Assembly: GCF_022347565.1 (NCBI RefSeq)
Contig: NZ_JAKRGH010000029.1
Span: forward strand, 1-63,866
DNA: 63,866 bases
From: Vibrio sp. Of7-15
GTDB taxonomy: Bacteria > Pseudomonadota > Gammaproteobacteria > Enterobacterales > Vibrionaceae
Reading direction: 5' to 3'
The notes beneath the pieces are model-generated. The model searched no databases. It saw only the letters and a list, made by a program, of their open reading frames with translations, and had not been told where the DNA came from. Numbering within the stretch: position 1 is the stretch's first letter; each line of letters opens with the position of its first letter. A program made the translations under genes and the position numbers. This document shows, piece after piece, positions 49,733-59,230 of the stretch.

Positions 49733-50662
49733 CTATGGCGAAGGTTCAGCGCTGACTTCACCACTGAAATGTGCCTTACCTTGCATAATAGAGATTTCAA
49801 CACGGCGGTTTTCCGAACGTTGAGCCGCAGTTGCATTTCCAACTCTTGGTTCAGTATCAGCCATACCACGAACCCGTAAACGAGTGTGTTCAAAGCCTTT
49901 TACAGACTCCATAATTTGAGCCACAGACACAGCACGTTGCGCTGATAAATCCCAATTAGAACGGTATAACTCCGAATCTAGTTTACGATTGTCCGTATGG
50001 CCTGACACTCGAATAATACCCGGAACGTCTTTCACCAACTCTGCTACTTGTCGAACTAAAGGCCTAAATTTAGGCTGTAAAAACGCAGATCCCGCTGGGA
50101 ATGCACCTTTTTCTTTAATTCGAATAACAAGCTGCTGACCTAAGTTCTCAACCTCAATTGCCCCTTCTTTAATTTCTTTATCCAGAGCTTTTTGTATGCT
50201 TTCCATCAACTTCTGCTGAGTTTCAGTTTGCTCCGATTCAGAGCTCTGATTCATCCGAGTTGATGTGCTGGTTGATTGCCCACCCGTTAACTGGCCTGCA
50301 TCACGCTTAGTACCACCAGCTCGATCTGAATCACCTTCATGAAAATCCAGTGTTTCTTGGGTAATATCAATAGTTTGTTGCATGATAACTTCAATTGGTG
50401 TCGGCTCTGGTCGTCCAGGTCGAAACTCTTGTGCTATCACACTGGTGCCCTTAGGTATGTCTTTTACTTCCAACATATTCTGAACACCAAATGCAAACTT
50501 CATTGAACCTGCGATTTGTTTGAATTTCAGTACATCCATTTCCGAGAATGAAAGGAGTAATACGAAAAAACACATAAGCAGTGTTGCCAAATCCGCAAAG
50601 GTTGCCATCCACAAGGGGGCACCAGGAGGGCATTTGCACTCTTCTTCATCTTGATCATCCAC
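49733..50662 (-). CDS. pomB: sodium-driven flagellar stator PomB (MotB family)
   Basis: 309 aa. One transmembrane helix (about 18-40) with the sodium-binding Asp24 in WMATFADLATLLMCFFVLLLSF, a periplasmic plug/linker rich in Gly, Ser, Gln (about 90-150) and an OmpA-like peptidoglycan-binding domain (about 160-295) with IRVSGHTDNRKLDSELYRSNWDLSAQRAVSVAQ. An unusual N-terminus with ECKCPPGAP is typical of vibrio PomB. It pairs with PomA, 14 nt upstream, to convert sodium flux into torque of the polar flagellum. Confidence 0.97.
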   Translation of the reverse strand: MDDQDEEECKCPPGAPLWMATFADLATLLMCFFVLLLSFSEMDVLKFKQIAGSMKFAFGVQNMLEVKDIPKGTSVIAQEFRPGRPEPTPIEVIMQQTIDITQETLDFHEGDSDRAGGTKRDAGQLTGGQSTSTSTRMNQSSESEQTETQQKLMESIQKALDKEIKEGAIEVENLGQQLVIRIKEKGAFPAGSAFLQPKFRPLVRQVAELVKDVPGIIRVSGHTDNRKLDSELYRSNWDLSAQRAVSVAQIMESVKGFEHTRLRVRGMADTEPRVGNATAAQRSENRRVEISIMQGKAHFSGEVSAEPSP

Positions 50663-50676
50663 GATCGACTCTCCTA

Positions 50677-51441
50677 TTACTCATCATCAACATCTACTGA
50701 ACGTTTTTTCTCATTCAGGTAGTTTTTCAAGTAGCTATCAATCACTCGTGGATTCTGACCATCTTGAATTGCCAATACACCATCAAGAATTAAACTGCGG
50801 TTCAATTTTTCTTGCTCTTTACGCATACCCAACTTATCAGCAATAGGAATGGCGATCATATTCGCAATGATCGCACCATACAAAGTTGTTAAAAGTGCTA
50901 CCGCCATCGCAGGACCAATCGACTTAGGATCATCCATGTTTGACAACATGGCAACCAGACCAATCAGTGTACCAATCATACCCATCGCAGGGGCTACATC
51001 GCCAAAAGCACTGAAAATACCTACGCCGCGATCATGGCGCTCATTGGTTAAGACGATGTCTTTTTTCAACGTACTTTTTACGACTTCGGCATCATGGCCA
51101 TCCACCAATAAATCAATGCCCTTACGCATAAAAGAGTTGGTAATTTCCATCTCTTCTAATGCAAGAAAACCACCTTTACGAGCCGCATCAGCCATTTCAA
51201 CAATTTTAGCGATCAGATCTTCTGGGTTATCGGTTTTAAAAATAAATGCCTTAGCAGCAATTTTTGCGGCACCAAAAAATTGACCAATAGTAAACTTCAT
51301 CAACACCACAAATGAAGAACCGCCGATTACAATAAGTACGGAAGTCACATCGACAAACATACTCATGCTTCCACCCAGCAGCATTGCCATAATTATGAAG
51401 GCAAAACCACCAACTAAGCCTATTAACGTTGCCAAATCCAC
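50677..51441 (-). CDS. pomA: sodium-driven flagellar stator PomA (MotA family)
   Basis: 254 aa with four transmembrane helices (two near the N-terminus, two at about 150-200) and a large cytoplasmic loop whose charged residues contact the rotor FliG. Characteristic segments are MDLATLIGLVGGFAFIIMAMLLGGSMSMF at the start, GDVAPAMGMIGTLIGLVAMLSNMDDPKSIGPAMAVALLTTLYG near 150-190 and IPIADKLGMRKEQE after it. The GTG/ATG region begins next to a GGGG Shine-Dalgarno. Transcribed from a sigma28-type promoter. Confidence 0.97.
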   Translation of the reverse strand: MDLATLIGLVGGFAFIIMAMLLGGSMSMFVDVTSVLIVIGGSSFVVLMKFTIGQFFGAAKIAAKAFIFKTDNPEDLIAKIVEMADAARKGGFLALEEMEITNSFMRKGIDLLVDGHDAEVVKSTLKKDIVLTNERHDRGVGIFSAFGDVAPAMGMIGTLIGLVAMLSNMDDPKSIGPAMAVALLTTLYGAIIANMIAIPIADKLGMRKEQEKLNRSLILDGVLAIQDGQNPRVIDSYLKNYLNEKKRSVDVDDE

Positions 51442-51502
51442 AGAGCATTCCCCTTTTGTGTTTGCGTTGATTCTGTATTCAATATAATAACGGACTCAAA
51501 CC

Positions 51503-51529
51503 TTATCGGCATCATCTCCATAAGGTTTA
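51503..51529 (-). promoter_or_regulatory. sigma28 (FliA) promoter of pomAB
   Basis: Minus-strand TAAA (51526-51529), exactly 15 nt, then GCCGATAA (51503-51510). This is a perfect match to the flagellar sigma28 consensus TAAA-N15-GCCGATAA. It is 62 nt before the pomA start and places the stator genes in the late flagellar class. Confidence 0.85.
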
Positions 51530-51646
51530 ATTATTTAAGTCAAAAGTTTAAATTTAGTGCCAGTAACACATAATATAGCCAGCAAATTTGACCAAGCCCC
51601 TTTCGTGGGGTAACTTTTCCAGCATTCTACCTAAAGCAAGACAATT

Positions 51647-51892
51647 ATGGCCGCAAAAAAACCAGATAACATGACGTTTGAAGCAGCGTTAGATGAATTA
51701 GACACCCTTGTCAATCAATTAGAAAGTGGCGACTTAGCTCTCGAAGACGCCCTGAAAAAGTTTGAACGCGGAATTGCTCTTGCACGCTCAGGACAACACA
51801 AGCTGACTCAAGCAGAACAGCGAGTAGAAATTTTACTTCAAGCTGATGATAACGCCGCATTAACTTCATTTGACACTAAGAATAATGACTAA
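51647..51892 (+). CDS. xseB: exodeoxyribonuclease VII small subunit
   Basis: 81 aa. Small helical subunit that caps XseA in exonuclease VII. The family pattern MTFEAALDELDTLVNQLESGDLALEDALKKFERGIALARSGQHKLTQAEQRVEILL is complete. Overlaps ispA by 8 nt. First gene of the xseB-ispA-dxs operon, the same order as in E. coli. Confidence 0.96.
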   Translation: MAAKKPDNMTFEAALDELDTLVNQLESGDLALEDALKKFERGIALARSGQHKLTQAEQRVEILLQADDNAALTSFDTKNND

Positions 51893-52781
51893 TTCACTCG
51901 CAGCGACATTAACTGCCTACCAAGAACGTAACAACCAGCAACTAAAACTTTGGCTTGATAAAATAGCTTATCAAGATCAAAAGCTTACGCAAGCAATGAG
52001 TTACGGCCTATTATTAGGTGGAAAAAGAGCCAGACCTTATCTAACCTACATTACTGGTGAGATGCTTCAAAGCGAACCCCAAGCGATGGATACAGCAGCG
52101 GCCGCAGTAGAATGTATTCATGCGTATTCCTTAATCCACGACGATTTGCCCGCCATGGATGATGATAACTTACGCCGTGGCCAGCCAACCTGCCACATCG
52201 AATTTGATGAGGCAAGTGCAATCCTAACTGGTGATGCACTACAAACCTTAGCATTTGATATTTTAGCAAATGGGCCACTTTCCAAGCATGCTGAAGCCTA
52301 CCGCATTCATATGATCCGAGAGTTAGCCGCTGCTTCTGGTGCGTCTGGTATGTGTATGGGGCAAGCCCTTGACTTAGAAGCGGAAGGAAAATCCATCACG
52401 CTTGAGCATTTAGAAGCCATTCATAAACACAAGACTGGCGCGCTCATTAAATGTGCCATTCGACTTGGTGCATTAAGTGCAGGTGAAAAAGGCCTTGAGA
52501 TTATGCCGCAACTGGATCGCTATGCCGATGCCATTGGCCTTGCTTTCCAAGTACAAGACGACATTCTTGATGTGATAAGCGATACTGAAACCTTAGGAAA
52601 GCCCCAAGGCTCGGATCAGGAATTAGAAAAAAGCACTTACCCAGCTCTACTAGGCTTAGAGGGCGCAATACAAAAAGCGAAAGAACTGCATCAAGAAGCA
52701 TTACTCGCTTTGGAAGCAATCCCATATAATACTACTCAGTTAGAACTATTCGCCCGATATGTCATCGAGCGCAATAAATAG
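51885..52781 (+). CDS. ispA: farnesyl diphosphate synthase IspA
   Basis: 298 aa. Condenses DMAPP and IPP to FPP for ubiquinone and undecaprenyl phosphate. The two aspartate-rich motifs are DDLPAMDD near residue 85 and QVQDDILD near 222, with GGKRARPYL near 44. ATG 51885, overlapping the end of xseB, gives the family N-terminus; an in-frame non-ATG start 15 bases earlier is less likely. It lies between xseB and dxs. Confidence 0.96.
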   Translation: MTNSLAATLTAYQERNNQQLKLWLDKIAYQDQKLTQAMSYGLLLGGKRARPYLTYITGEMLQSEPQAMDTAAAAVECIHAYSLIHDDLPAMDDDNLRRGQPTCHIEFDEASAILTGDALQTLAFDILANGPLSKHAEAYRIHMIRELAAASGASGMCMGQALDLEAEGKSITLEHLEAIHKHKTGALIKCAIRLGALSAGEKGLEIMPQLDRYADAIGLAFQVQDDILDVISDTETLGKPQGSDQELEKSTYPALLGLEGAIQKAKELHQEALLALEAIPYNTTQLELFARYVIERNK

Positions 52782-52806
52782 AACAGAATAAAAGCGCTGA
52801 ACCACT

Positions 52807-54672
52807 ATGACACTTGATATTTCGAAATACCCAACACTGGCTTTGGCTGACACGCCTGATGAATTACGACTATTACCACGAGATAGCCTTTCTACACTGT
52901 GTGATGAACTGCGAACTTACCTATTAAACTCAGTAAGTAAATCAAGTGGTCATCTTGCTTCAGGCCTTGGTACTGTTGAGCTAACCGTTGCCTTACACTA
53001 CGTTTATAACACCCCTTTCGATCAATTAATTTGGGATGTTGGCCACCAAGCCTACCCACATAAAATCTTAACTGGCCGCCGTGAACAGTTGCCAACCATT
53101 CGCCAAAAAGATGGGCTACACCCTTTCCCATGGCGCGAAGAAAGTGAATATGACGTGCTGTCTGTTGGCCACTCTTCAACTTCCATTAGTGCCGGTTTAG
53201 GCATGGCAATTTGTGCCGAAAAAGAAGGGAAAAACCGCAAAGTAGTGAGCGTCATCGGTGATGGTGCAATTACAGCAGGCATGGCATTTGAAGCCATGAA
53301 CCACGCAGGTGATGTTCACCAAGACATGCTGGTGATTCTAAATGACAATGAGATGTCTATTTCAGAAAATGTAGGCGCATTGAATAATCACTTAGCTCGT
53401 ATTCTTTCTGGCAACCTATATACCTCTATCCGCGAAGGTGGCAAAAAAGTCCTATCCGGTGCACCACCAATCAAAGAGCTTGTAAAACGTGCCGAAGAAC
53501 ACCTAAAAGGCATGGTTGTACCCGGTACTATGTTTGAAGAACTCGGCTTTAATTACATTGGCCCTATTGATGGCCACGATGTAGAAGAGCTAGTCAAAAC
53601 ATTGAAGAATATGCGTAACCTAAAAGGCCCGCAATTTCTTCACATTATGACCAAAAAAGGCAAAGGCTACGAGCCAGCTGAAAAAGATCCAATTGGTTAT
53701 CATGGTGTACCTAAATTCGATCCAAATCATGCCTCTTTACCAAAAAGCTCTGGTGGAAAGCCCACTTTCTCTAACGTCTTTGGAGACTGGCTGTGTGACA
53801 TGGCAAGCCAAGATGAAAAGCTACTGGCCATCACTCCTGCCATGCGTGAAGGCTCTGGTATGGTACGTTTTTCGAAAGAATACCCTGATCAATATTTTGA
53901 TGTCGCCATCGCAGAGCAACATGCAGTGACTCTCGGTACGGGCATGGCCATTGCGGGCTATAACCCGGTGGTTGCGATCTACTCAACGTTCTTACAGCGG
54001 GGTTACGATCAATTAATCCATGATGTAGCTGTTATGGATCTGCCAGTCATGTTTGCCATTGACCGTGGTGGCCTTGTAGGCGCAGATGGGCAAACTCACC
54101 AAGGAGCTTTTGATTTAAGCTTCATGCGTTGTATCCCTAACATGACCATCATGGCACCAAGCGATGAAAATGAGTGTCGCCAAATGCTCTACACTGGCCA
54201 TAAACACCAAGGGCCGAGTGCCGTTCGTTACCCGAGAGGCTCAGGTTGTGGTGCTGAAATTCAAGAGACAATGACTGAACTTGAAATTGGTAAAGGTATC
54301 GTGCGCCGACAAGGTGAGAAGATTGCCATTTTAAACTTTGGTACTTTCCTACCAGATGCATTAACAGCAGCTGAGAACCTAAACGCCACTGTGGCTGATA
54401 TGCGCTTTGTTAAGCCACTTGATGAAGAACTGATCAAAGAGTTAGCAGCCTCTCATAATGTACTGATCACACTGGAAGAGAACGCGATTGCTGGCGGTGC
54501 CGGTGCTGGTGTGATTGAGTTTATGATGCAAGAAAAGATCATTAAACCTGTCTTAAACTTAGGCCTACCAGATAAGTTTATCTCTCAAGGTACGCAAGCG
54601 GAAATGCATGCAGAACTTGGTTTAGATGCAGAAGGTATCGAGCGCCAAATCCGTGAGTATGTAGAAAAATAA
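52807..54672 (+). CDS. dxs: 1-deoxy-D-xylulose-5-phosphate synthase
   Basis: 621 aa. Thiamine-diphosphate enzyme that makes DXP from pyruvate and glyceraldehyde 3-phosphate, feeding the MEP isoprenoid pathway and also thiamine and pyridoxal synthesis. [18 protein letters not shown] near 150 with a later [10 protein letters not shown] is the ThDP/Mg motif; the catalytic Glu lies in [11 protein letters not shown] near 370, and YPRGSG near 475. The thiamine (thiI, thiL) neighbours share its product. Length matches E. coli Dxs. Confidence 0.98.
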   Translation: MTLDISKYPTLALADTPDELRLLPRDSLSTLCDELRTYLLNSVSKSSGHLASGLGTVELTVALHYVYNTPFDQLIWDVGHQAYPHKILTGRREQLPTIRQKDGLHPFPWREESEYDVLSVGHSSTSISAGLGMAICAEKEGKNRKVVSVIGDGAITAGMAFEAMNHAGDVHQDMLVILNDNEMSISENVGALNNHLARILSGNLYTSIREGGKKVLSGAPPIKELVKRAEEHLKGMVVPGTMFEELGFNYIGPIDGHDVEELVKTLKNMRNLKGPQFLHIMTKKGKGYEPAEKDPIGYHGVPKFDPNHASLPKSSGGKPTFSNVFGDWLCDMASQDEKLLAITPAMREGSGMVRFSKEYPDQYFDVAIAEQHAVTLGTGMAIAGYNPVVAIYSTFLQRGYDQLIHDVAVMDLPVMFAIDRGGLVGADGQTHQGAFDLSFMRCIPNMTIMAPSDENECRQMLYTGHKHQGPSAVRYPRGSGCGAEIQETMTELEIGKGIVRRQGEKIAILNFGTFLPDALTAAENLNATVADMRFVKPLDEELIKELAASHNVLITLEENAIAGGAGAGVIEFMMQEKIIKPVLNLGLPDKFISQGTQAEMHAELGLDAEGIERQIREYVEK

Positions 54673-54693
54673 TCTTGTAATACTCAACAATTT

Positions 54694-54726
54694 AAAGGGC
54701 CGTTGATGGTTATCAACGGCCCTTTT
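54694..54726 (+). terminator. terminator of xseB-ispA-dxs
   Basis: A perfect 14-bp stem AAAGGGCCGTTGAT / ATCAACGGCCCTTT with a GGTT loop, followed by TCTTT, 21 nt after the dxs stop. It may also serve the convergent pgpA, which ends 22 nt away. Confidence 0.9.
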
Positions 54727-54747
54727 CTTTACCCGATATCAACTAGT

Positions 54748-55251
54748 TTAAAGCCAGCCTAAATAATAACCTAAAGCCCATAGGCATCCTAAAGCCATAA
54801 GCCCGGCGACAATATCATCCAGCATAATGCCGAAGCCACCGTGTACCTGTTTATCAAGCCAGCTAATCGGCCAAGGTTTTACCATATCAAAAAAACGAAA
54901 TAGAACAAAACCAGCCACAGGCCAACGCCAGTCGAAAGGCGCTAAATGCAATAATGGTACAATGGACATGGTGATCCAAAAACCTGCGAACTCATCCCAA
55001 ACAATAGAGCCATGATCATGCACCCCCATGTCTTTTGAAGTTTGATCACAAATCTTAATTCCAATCACACATGCAGCTAAAACCGCGAATAAATAGAGTG
55101 GCGTAGGTAATTGCACCAATAAAAAATAGAATGGAACCGACGCTAATGTGCCAATTGTACCGGGAACAAATGGTGCTAATCCACTACCAAAGCCTGTTGC
55201 TAATAAATGCCATGGATTTTTTAAACTAATAAGAGCCAGAGGATTACTCAT
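54748..55251 (-). CDS. pgpA: phosphatidylglycerophosphatase A
   Basis: 167 aa with about four transmembrane segments. Dephosphorylates phosphatidylglycerophosphate to phosphatidylglycerol. Family motifs are ATGFGSGLAPFVPGTIGTLASVPFY, DHGSIVWDEFAGFWITM with clustered Asp/Glu, and FRFFDMVKPWPISWLDKQVHGGFGIMLDDIVAGL with the predicted metal-binding acidic residues. ATGA overlap with thiL at its start. The order nusB-thiL-pgpA is conserved in gammaproteobacteria. Confidence 0.96.
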   Translation of the reverse strand: MSNPLALISLKNPWHLLATGFGSGLAPFVPGTIGTLASVPFYFLLVQLPTPLYLFAVLAACVIGIKICDQTSKDMGVHDHGSIVWDEFAGFWITMSIVPLLHLAPFDWRWPVAGFVLFRFFDMVKPWPISWLDKQVHGGFGIMLDDIVAGLMALGCLWALGYYLGWL

Positions 55252-56225
55252 GATCCACTCCGAAAATGATCAAAACCACTAAGATGCCAGTCAAGCTCGG
55301 TGTCACCATCACATAATGTGATCCCTTTTCCTGCTTGGATCTGGCCAATGCATGTTACTTTTGTGTCGGTATGAGCTAACGCATCTTCAATGTGCTGCTT
55401 ATTCTCTTCAGATACCGTAAAACACAATTCGTACTCTTCACCGCTACTTAATGCCATCTGTTGCGCAGTCTCTTTATCATGACAAAAATCAAGCAGCTCA
55501 GCTGATAAAGGCAACTTATTCACATCAATGGCCGCACTGACGTTAGAACTTTCGAGAATATGACCCAGGTCGGCTATCAAGCCATCTGAAATATCTAATG
55601 CCGAAGAAGCAACGCCACGTAGGGCTTGACCAACTAAAACACGAGGCTCAGAAAAGTAATGTCTGTTTTCCAATGTCTTTTCTAATGCAGATTCAGAGCA
55701 ACGTTCACTAAGAATCACTTCCAACCCAGCGGCACTGTCCCCCAAGTTTCCCGTTACAAAGAGCCAGTCTCCAACCTTAGCGCCGCTACGTAATAACGCT
55801 TTGCCCTGTGGCACGGTTCCTTGAATCGTTAGAGTAATACTAAGGGGCCCCTTTGTTGTATCTCCACCAATTAACTGAATCTGGTGACGATCCGCTAATT
55901 CAAAAAAACCATCACAAAACTGTGCTAACCAAGCTTCATTAGGCTTTGGCATTGTTAACGCTAAAGAGACCCAGCTTGGGGTTGCTCCCATCGCAGCCAA
56001 ATCACTGATGTTAGAAGCCAGCGCCTTATACGCCACTTTTTTAGGATCGGCATCAGCGAGAAAATGGGTACCTGCAACTAAACTGTCAGTGCTGATGGCA
56101 ATTTGGCTATTCACTGGCGCTTGCACTAACGCACAATCATCACCAATGGCAAGAGCAACATCTCGCCGCTGGACTTGCTGTCGAGAGAAATATTGCCTTA
56201 TCAGACTAAATTCACTGTTAGCCAT
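55248..56225 (-). CDS. thiL: thiamine-monophosphate kinase ThiL
   Basis: 325 aa. Converts thiamine monophosphate to the coenzyme thiamine diphosphate with ATP. PurM-like fold: VALAIGDDCALVQ near 25, ISTDSLVAGTHF near 45, LIGGDTTKGPLSITLTIQG near 115 and ISDGLIADLGHI near 208. The ATG at 56225 has GAG seven bases upstream and gives the E. coli length; GTG 56237 is an alternative start. It overlaps pgpA by four bases and is separated from nusB by a terminator-like hairpin. Confidence 0.95.
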   Translation of the reverse strand: MANSEFSLIRQYFSRQQVQRRDVALAIGDDCALVQAPVNSQIAISTDSLVAGTHFLADADPKKVAYKALASNISDLAAMGATPSWVSLALTMPKPNEAWLAQFCDGFFELADRHQIQLIGGDTTKGPLSITLTIQGTVPQGKALLRSGAKVGDWLFVTGNLGDSAAGLEVILSERCSESALEKTLENRHYFSEPRVLVGQALRGVASSALDISDGLIADLGHILESSNVSAAIDVNKLPLSAELLDFCHDKETAQQMALSSGEEYELCFTVSEENKQHIEDALAHTDTKVTCIGQIQAGKGITLCDGDTELDWHLSGFDHFRSGS

Positions 56226-56261
56226 AATAGTTCTCACTTAAATACTCAGACGATAAATAAC

Positions 56262-56284
56262 AAAAAGGCCAGCATTGCTGACCT
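56262..56284 (-). terminator. terminator-like hairpin between nusB and thiL
   Basis: Minus-strand AGGTCAGC / GCTGGCCT, 8 bp with one G-U pair and a 3-nt loop, followed by TTTTTG. It lies 41 nt after the nusB stop and would end or attenuate the ribH-nusB transcript before thiL-pgpA. Confidence 0.7.
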
Positions 56285-56324
56285 CTTTAATCTAATAACT
56301 TAATATCTACTACTCGGTTCGAGA

Positions 56325-56792
56325 TTACTTTTTACGAACGTGTGGAGCAGCCTTATCAAGTACACCATTAACAAATTTGTGGCTATCTTCTGCCGCAAAT
56401 ACTTTTGCTAACTCAATGGCTTCATTGATAACAACTTTGTAAGGAACATCTTCACGCTTAGTCATTTCATACATAGCTAAACGAAGTAGAGCCAGTTCCA
56501 TCAGATCTAAGTCCTGTAACGGACGAGATAGATATGGGCGCATTTTGCTATCCAGTTCCATGTGGTTTAATACCACACCAGAGAACAAATCACGGAAATA
56601 AGCCACATCAGTCTCTGGAGCCTTTAGTAGGGGCTCATCAGCATGGTGTTCTTCTTCACCGTACTTTTCATCTGATAGGAAATGTTGCTCAATATCAGCA
56701 ATGTTATCTTTGCTGATTTGCCATGAATAAATTGCTTGTACAGCGAATTGACGTGCATTACGACGCGCGGCTGGTTTCACACTAACCCCCAT
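56325..56792 (-). CDS. nusB: transcription antitermination factor NusB
   Basis: 155 aa, all-helical. Forms the boxA-binding heterodimer with NusE (S10) for rRNA antitermination. The conserved RNA-binding N-terminus is [19 protein letters not shown], and the C-terminus has [39 protein letters not shown] 1-nt TAATG overlap with ribH suggests coupling. Slightly longer than E. coli NusB (139 aa) because of an acidic insert near residues 45-55. Confidence 0.96.
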   Translation of the reverse strand: MGVSVKPAARRNARQFAVQAIYSWQISKDNIADIEQHFLSDEKYGEEEHHADEPLLKAPETDVAYFRDLFSGVVLNHMELDSKMRPYLSRPLQDLDLMELALLRLAMYEMTKREDVPYKVVINEAIELAKVFAAEDSHKFVNGVLDKAAPHVRKK

Positions 56793-57262
56793 TAGGATTC
56801 GATTTGAGACAGTACATTAATCATTTCAAGCGCGCTTAGTGCAGCCTCTGCCCCTTTATTACCAGCCTTGGTACCCGCGCGCTCGATCGCTTGATCTATG
56901 GTATCAACAGTCAATACGCCAAATGCCACAGGAATGCTATATTCCAATGAAACCTGAGCAAGACCTTTGTTACACTCACTACAAACATAGTCAAAATGCG
57001 GTGTTCCGCCACGAATGACAGAGCCTAAAGAAACAATCGCATCAAATTTGCCAGTTTTTGCAACACGTTGAGCTACAAGCGGAAGCTCTACAGCGCCTGG
57101 GCAACGAAATACCGTGATGTCTTCATCGGCAACTTGGCCATGGCGTTTTAAAGTATCAATAGCACCTGAAAGTAGGCTTTCATTGATGAAGCTATTGAAA
57201 CGAGAGATAACGATAGCAATTTTAGCATTTGGTGCCGCGATGGCGCCTTCGATTACTTTCAT
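56792..57262 (-). CDS. ribH: 6,7-dimethyl-8-ribityllumazine synthase
   Basis: 156 aa. Condenses DHBP with the pyrimidine to form lumazine, the penultimate riboflavin step. Motifs: [55 protein letters not shown] and [29 protein letters not shown]. The frame is open 18 codons further upstream, but ATG 57262 has AGGACC-type Shine-Dalgarno and equals the E. coli length. Often named ribE in E. coli. A hairpin 115 nt upstream separates it from ribBA. Confidence 0.97.
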   Translation of the reverse strand: MKVIEGAIAAPNAKIAIVISRFNSFINESLLSGAIDTLKRHGQVADEDITVFRCPGAVELPLVAQRVAKTGKFDAIVSLGSVIRGGTPHFDYVCSECNKGLAQVSLEYSIPVAFGVLTVDTIDQAIERAGTKAGNKGAEAALSALEMINVLSQIES

Positions 57263-57375
57263 GGTCCTTCCTGTAACTATGTTATTCCAGAGTGAGAAAC
57301 CGACGGATTCTATCACACTTTTGTTAAAAATCGCTAAGTGGATTCCGAAGTTTCTTGCTTTTCTTTTTGAAATCG

Positions 57376-57410
57376 AAAAAGCCGTTCATTAACAAGGCAT
57401 GAGCGGCTTT
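57376..57410 (-). terminator. terminator-like hairpin between ribBA and ribH
   Basis: Minus-strand AAAGCCG / CGGCTTT, extended by TCAT/ATGA beyond a one-base mismatch, followed by TTTTTC-type T. It is 20 nt after the ribBA stop. With the 168-nt gap it suggests ribH-nusB also have their own promoter. Confidence 0.7.
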
Positions 57411-57430
57411 CTCATATATGAGTGGTTTAC

Positions 57431-58543
57431 TTATTCGCAAACGTATTCAACAACGTTGAGGCCAAACCCCGATAAGGCATGATAACGCTTTGAGCTAGAA
57501 GAAAGTAAACGCATGTCTTTTACGCCCAGATCCGCCAAAATTTGTGAGCCCACGCCAACACGACGGGAAGTCCCCTGCCATTTAGCTGACGTTGGTGCTT
57601 CACCACGATCTTGACGTTCAAAGGCTGTTACTTTGTGAATAATGCTCTCTGGCGTTTCTTCTTTACCAAGTACCACCAGTACACCGCCTTCTGACGCGAT
57701 ACGTGTCATAGCATCCGTTAACGACCAACTGCGCTCAGCGGAACGATCAGAGTGCAACACATCCGTAAAAGTATCTTGTAAGTGAACGCGCACCAGACAC
57801 GCCTCACCTGCTTTCACGTCGCCTTTTTGCAATGCATAGTGAACCTGATTATCAATGGTGTCACGGTAAGTAATTAAATCAAATTCACCATAATCTGTTG
57901 GCAACTTACACTTAGCAATACGCTCAATGGTCGTTTCATTGTTATTGCGATATTCAATCAGATCGGCAATCGTCCCTAGTTTAATGTCATGCTTTTCTGC
58001 AAACACTTCTAAATCCGGGCGACGAGCCATCGTACCGTCGTCATTTAAGATCTCAACAATCACCCCCGCAGGCTCAAAACCAGCAAGGCGAGCTAAGTCA
58101 CACCCCGCCTCTGTATGGCCAGCACGTGTTAATACACCACCATCTTGAGCCGCTAATGGGAAAATATGGCCAGGTTGAACAAGATCTGCGGCTACTGCGT
58201 CTTTTGCAACCGCCGCTTCTACTGTACGGGAGCGGTCTGACGCTGAAATCCCCGTTGTCACCCCTTCTGCGGCTTCAATTGACACAGTGAAGTTTGTCGT
58301 AAACTGAGCGTTATTGTCCTGAACCATTGGAGGTAAACCCAAATGTTCACAACGCTCTTTTGTCATGGTTAAACAAATTAAGCCTCGGCCATGAGTTGCC
58401 ATGAAATTAATCGCTTCTGGCGTAATTTTTTCGGCTGCAATGATCAGATCGCCTTCATTTTCACGATCTTCATCATCCATTAAAATAACCATTTTGCCTA
58501 AACGGATATCGTCAATAATCTCTTGCGCACTGCTGATCGCCAT
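57431..58543 (-). CDS. ribBA: DHBP synthase fused to degenerate GTP cyclohydrolase II domain
   Basis: 370 aa. The N-terminal half (about 1-200) is 3,4-dihydroxy-2-butanone-4-phosphate synthase with intact [25 protein letters not shown] and [15 protein letters not shown] motifs. The C-terminal half resembles GTP cyclohydrolase II (RibA) but, after [14 protein letters not shown], lacks the zinc-binding cysteine segment (Cys-x10-Cys-x-Cys in active RibA; here [14 protein letters not shown]). The second activity is therefore predicted lost, as in RibBX-type proteins. A separate ribA must exist elsewhere. No FMN riboswitch is recognisable nearby. Confidence 0.93.
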   Translation of the reverse strand: MAISSAQEIIDDIRLGKMVILMDDEDRENEGDLIIAAEKITPEAINFMATHGRGLICLTMTKERCEHLGLPPMVQDNNAQFTTNFTVSIEAAEGVTTGISASDRSRTVEAAVAKDAVAADLVQPGHIFPLAAQDGGVLTRAGHTEAGCDLARLAGFEPAGVIVEILNDDGTMARRPDLEVFAEKHDIKLGTIADLIEYRNNNETTIERIAKCKLPTDYGEFDLITYRDTIDNQVHYALQKGDVKAGEACLVRVHLQDTFTDVLHSDRSAERSWSLTDAMTRIASEGGVLVVLGKEETPESIIHKVTAFERQDRGEAPTSAKWQGTSRRVGVGSQILADLGVKDMRLLSSSSKRYHALSGFGLNVVEYVCE

Positions 58544-58565
58544 TTTAAGTCCCTATATAAATGCT

Positions 58566-59222
58566 TTATCCAAGAAAACCTGATCTTGCGAGAAGATCCA
58601 TACTCACAGACGATGTCGACTGCTCTTCTTTATTGCCAATAACTAGTCGCTCTAAGTAACGGGCGATAACATCTACTTCTAAATTAACTGCACGCCCCAC
58701 AGTAAAGCTGTCTATTGTTGTTTCACCTGCTGTGTGAGGCACAATCGTTAATTTAAAGGCATTTTTACGTAAATCATTCACCGTTAAGCTAATACCATCA
58801 ACGGTAATTGAACCTTTTTCGGCAATGTATTTACCAAGCTCAGGTGGGTATTGAATCCAAAATTCAACCGCACGGCCTGTTTGGTTGCGCTCCACAACTT
58901 CACCAACCCCATCCACATGCCCTGAAACAATATGACCACCAAATCGTGTCGTAGGCAGCATGGCTTTTTCAAGGTTAGCTTTATCACCGACTTTATAGCT
59001 TGCAAACCCAGTACGCTTTAATGTCTCTAAAGATAAATCAGCGGTATAACTGCTTTCATTAAAATCAACAACAGTTAGACAGACGCCATTCGTTGCAATG
59101 CTGTCGCCTAACTTTACGTCAGACATATCTAACTTATCAGCAGACACCGTCACTGAAATATCATCACCTTTTGGTGTAATCGCAGTTAATGTTCCTACCG
59201 CTTCAATAATACCTGTAAACAT
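58566..59222 (-). CDS. ribE: riboflavin synthase alpha chain
   Basis: 218 aa. Dismutates two lumazines to riboflavin. Two lumazine-binding barrels in tandem: [15 protein letters not shown]...NGVCLTV (about 1-95) and [15 protein letters not shown]...[10 protein letters not shown] (about 96-200). Named ribC in E. coli. Sits 22 nt before ribBA and 8 nt after ribD, in one transcript by spacing. The C-terminal tail ELSSV...LLARSGFLG is typical. Confidence 0.96.
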   Translation of the reverse strand: MFTGIIEAVGTLTAITPKGDDISVTVSADKLDMSDVKLGDSIATNGVCLTVVDFNESSYTADLSLETLKRTGFASYKVGDKANLEKAMLPTTRFGGHIVSGHVDGVGEVVERNQTGRAVEFWIQYPPELGKYIAEKGSITVDGISLTVNDLRKNAFKLTIVPHTAGETTIDSFTVGRAVNLEVDVIARYLERLVIGNKEEQSTSSVSMDLLARSGFLG

Positions 59223-59230
59223 TTTTTACC

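Noticed and set aside
51541-51600. TGGCAC motif upstream of pomA as a sigma54 site
   Set aside because: The second half (TTGC) is absent at the required spacing; a perfect sigma28 site is present instead.
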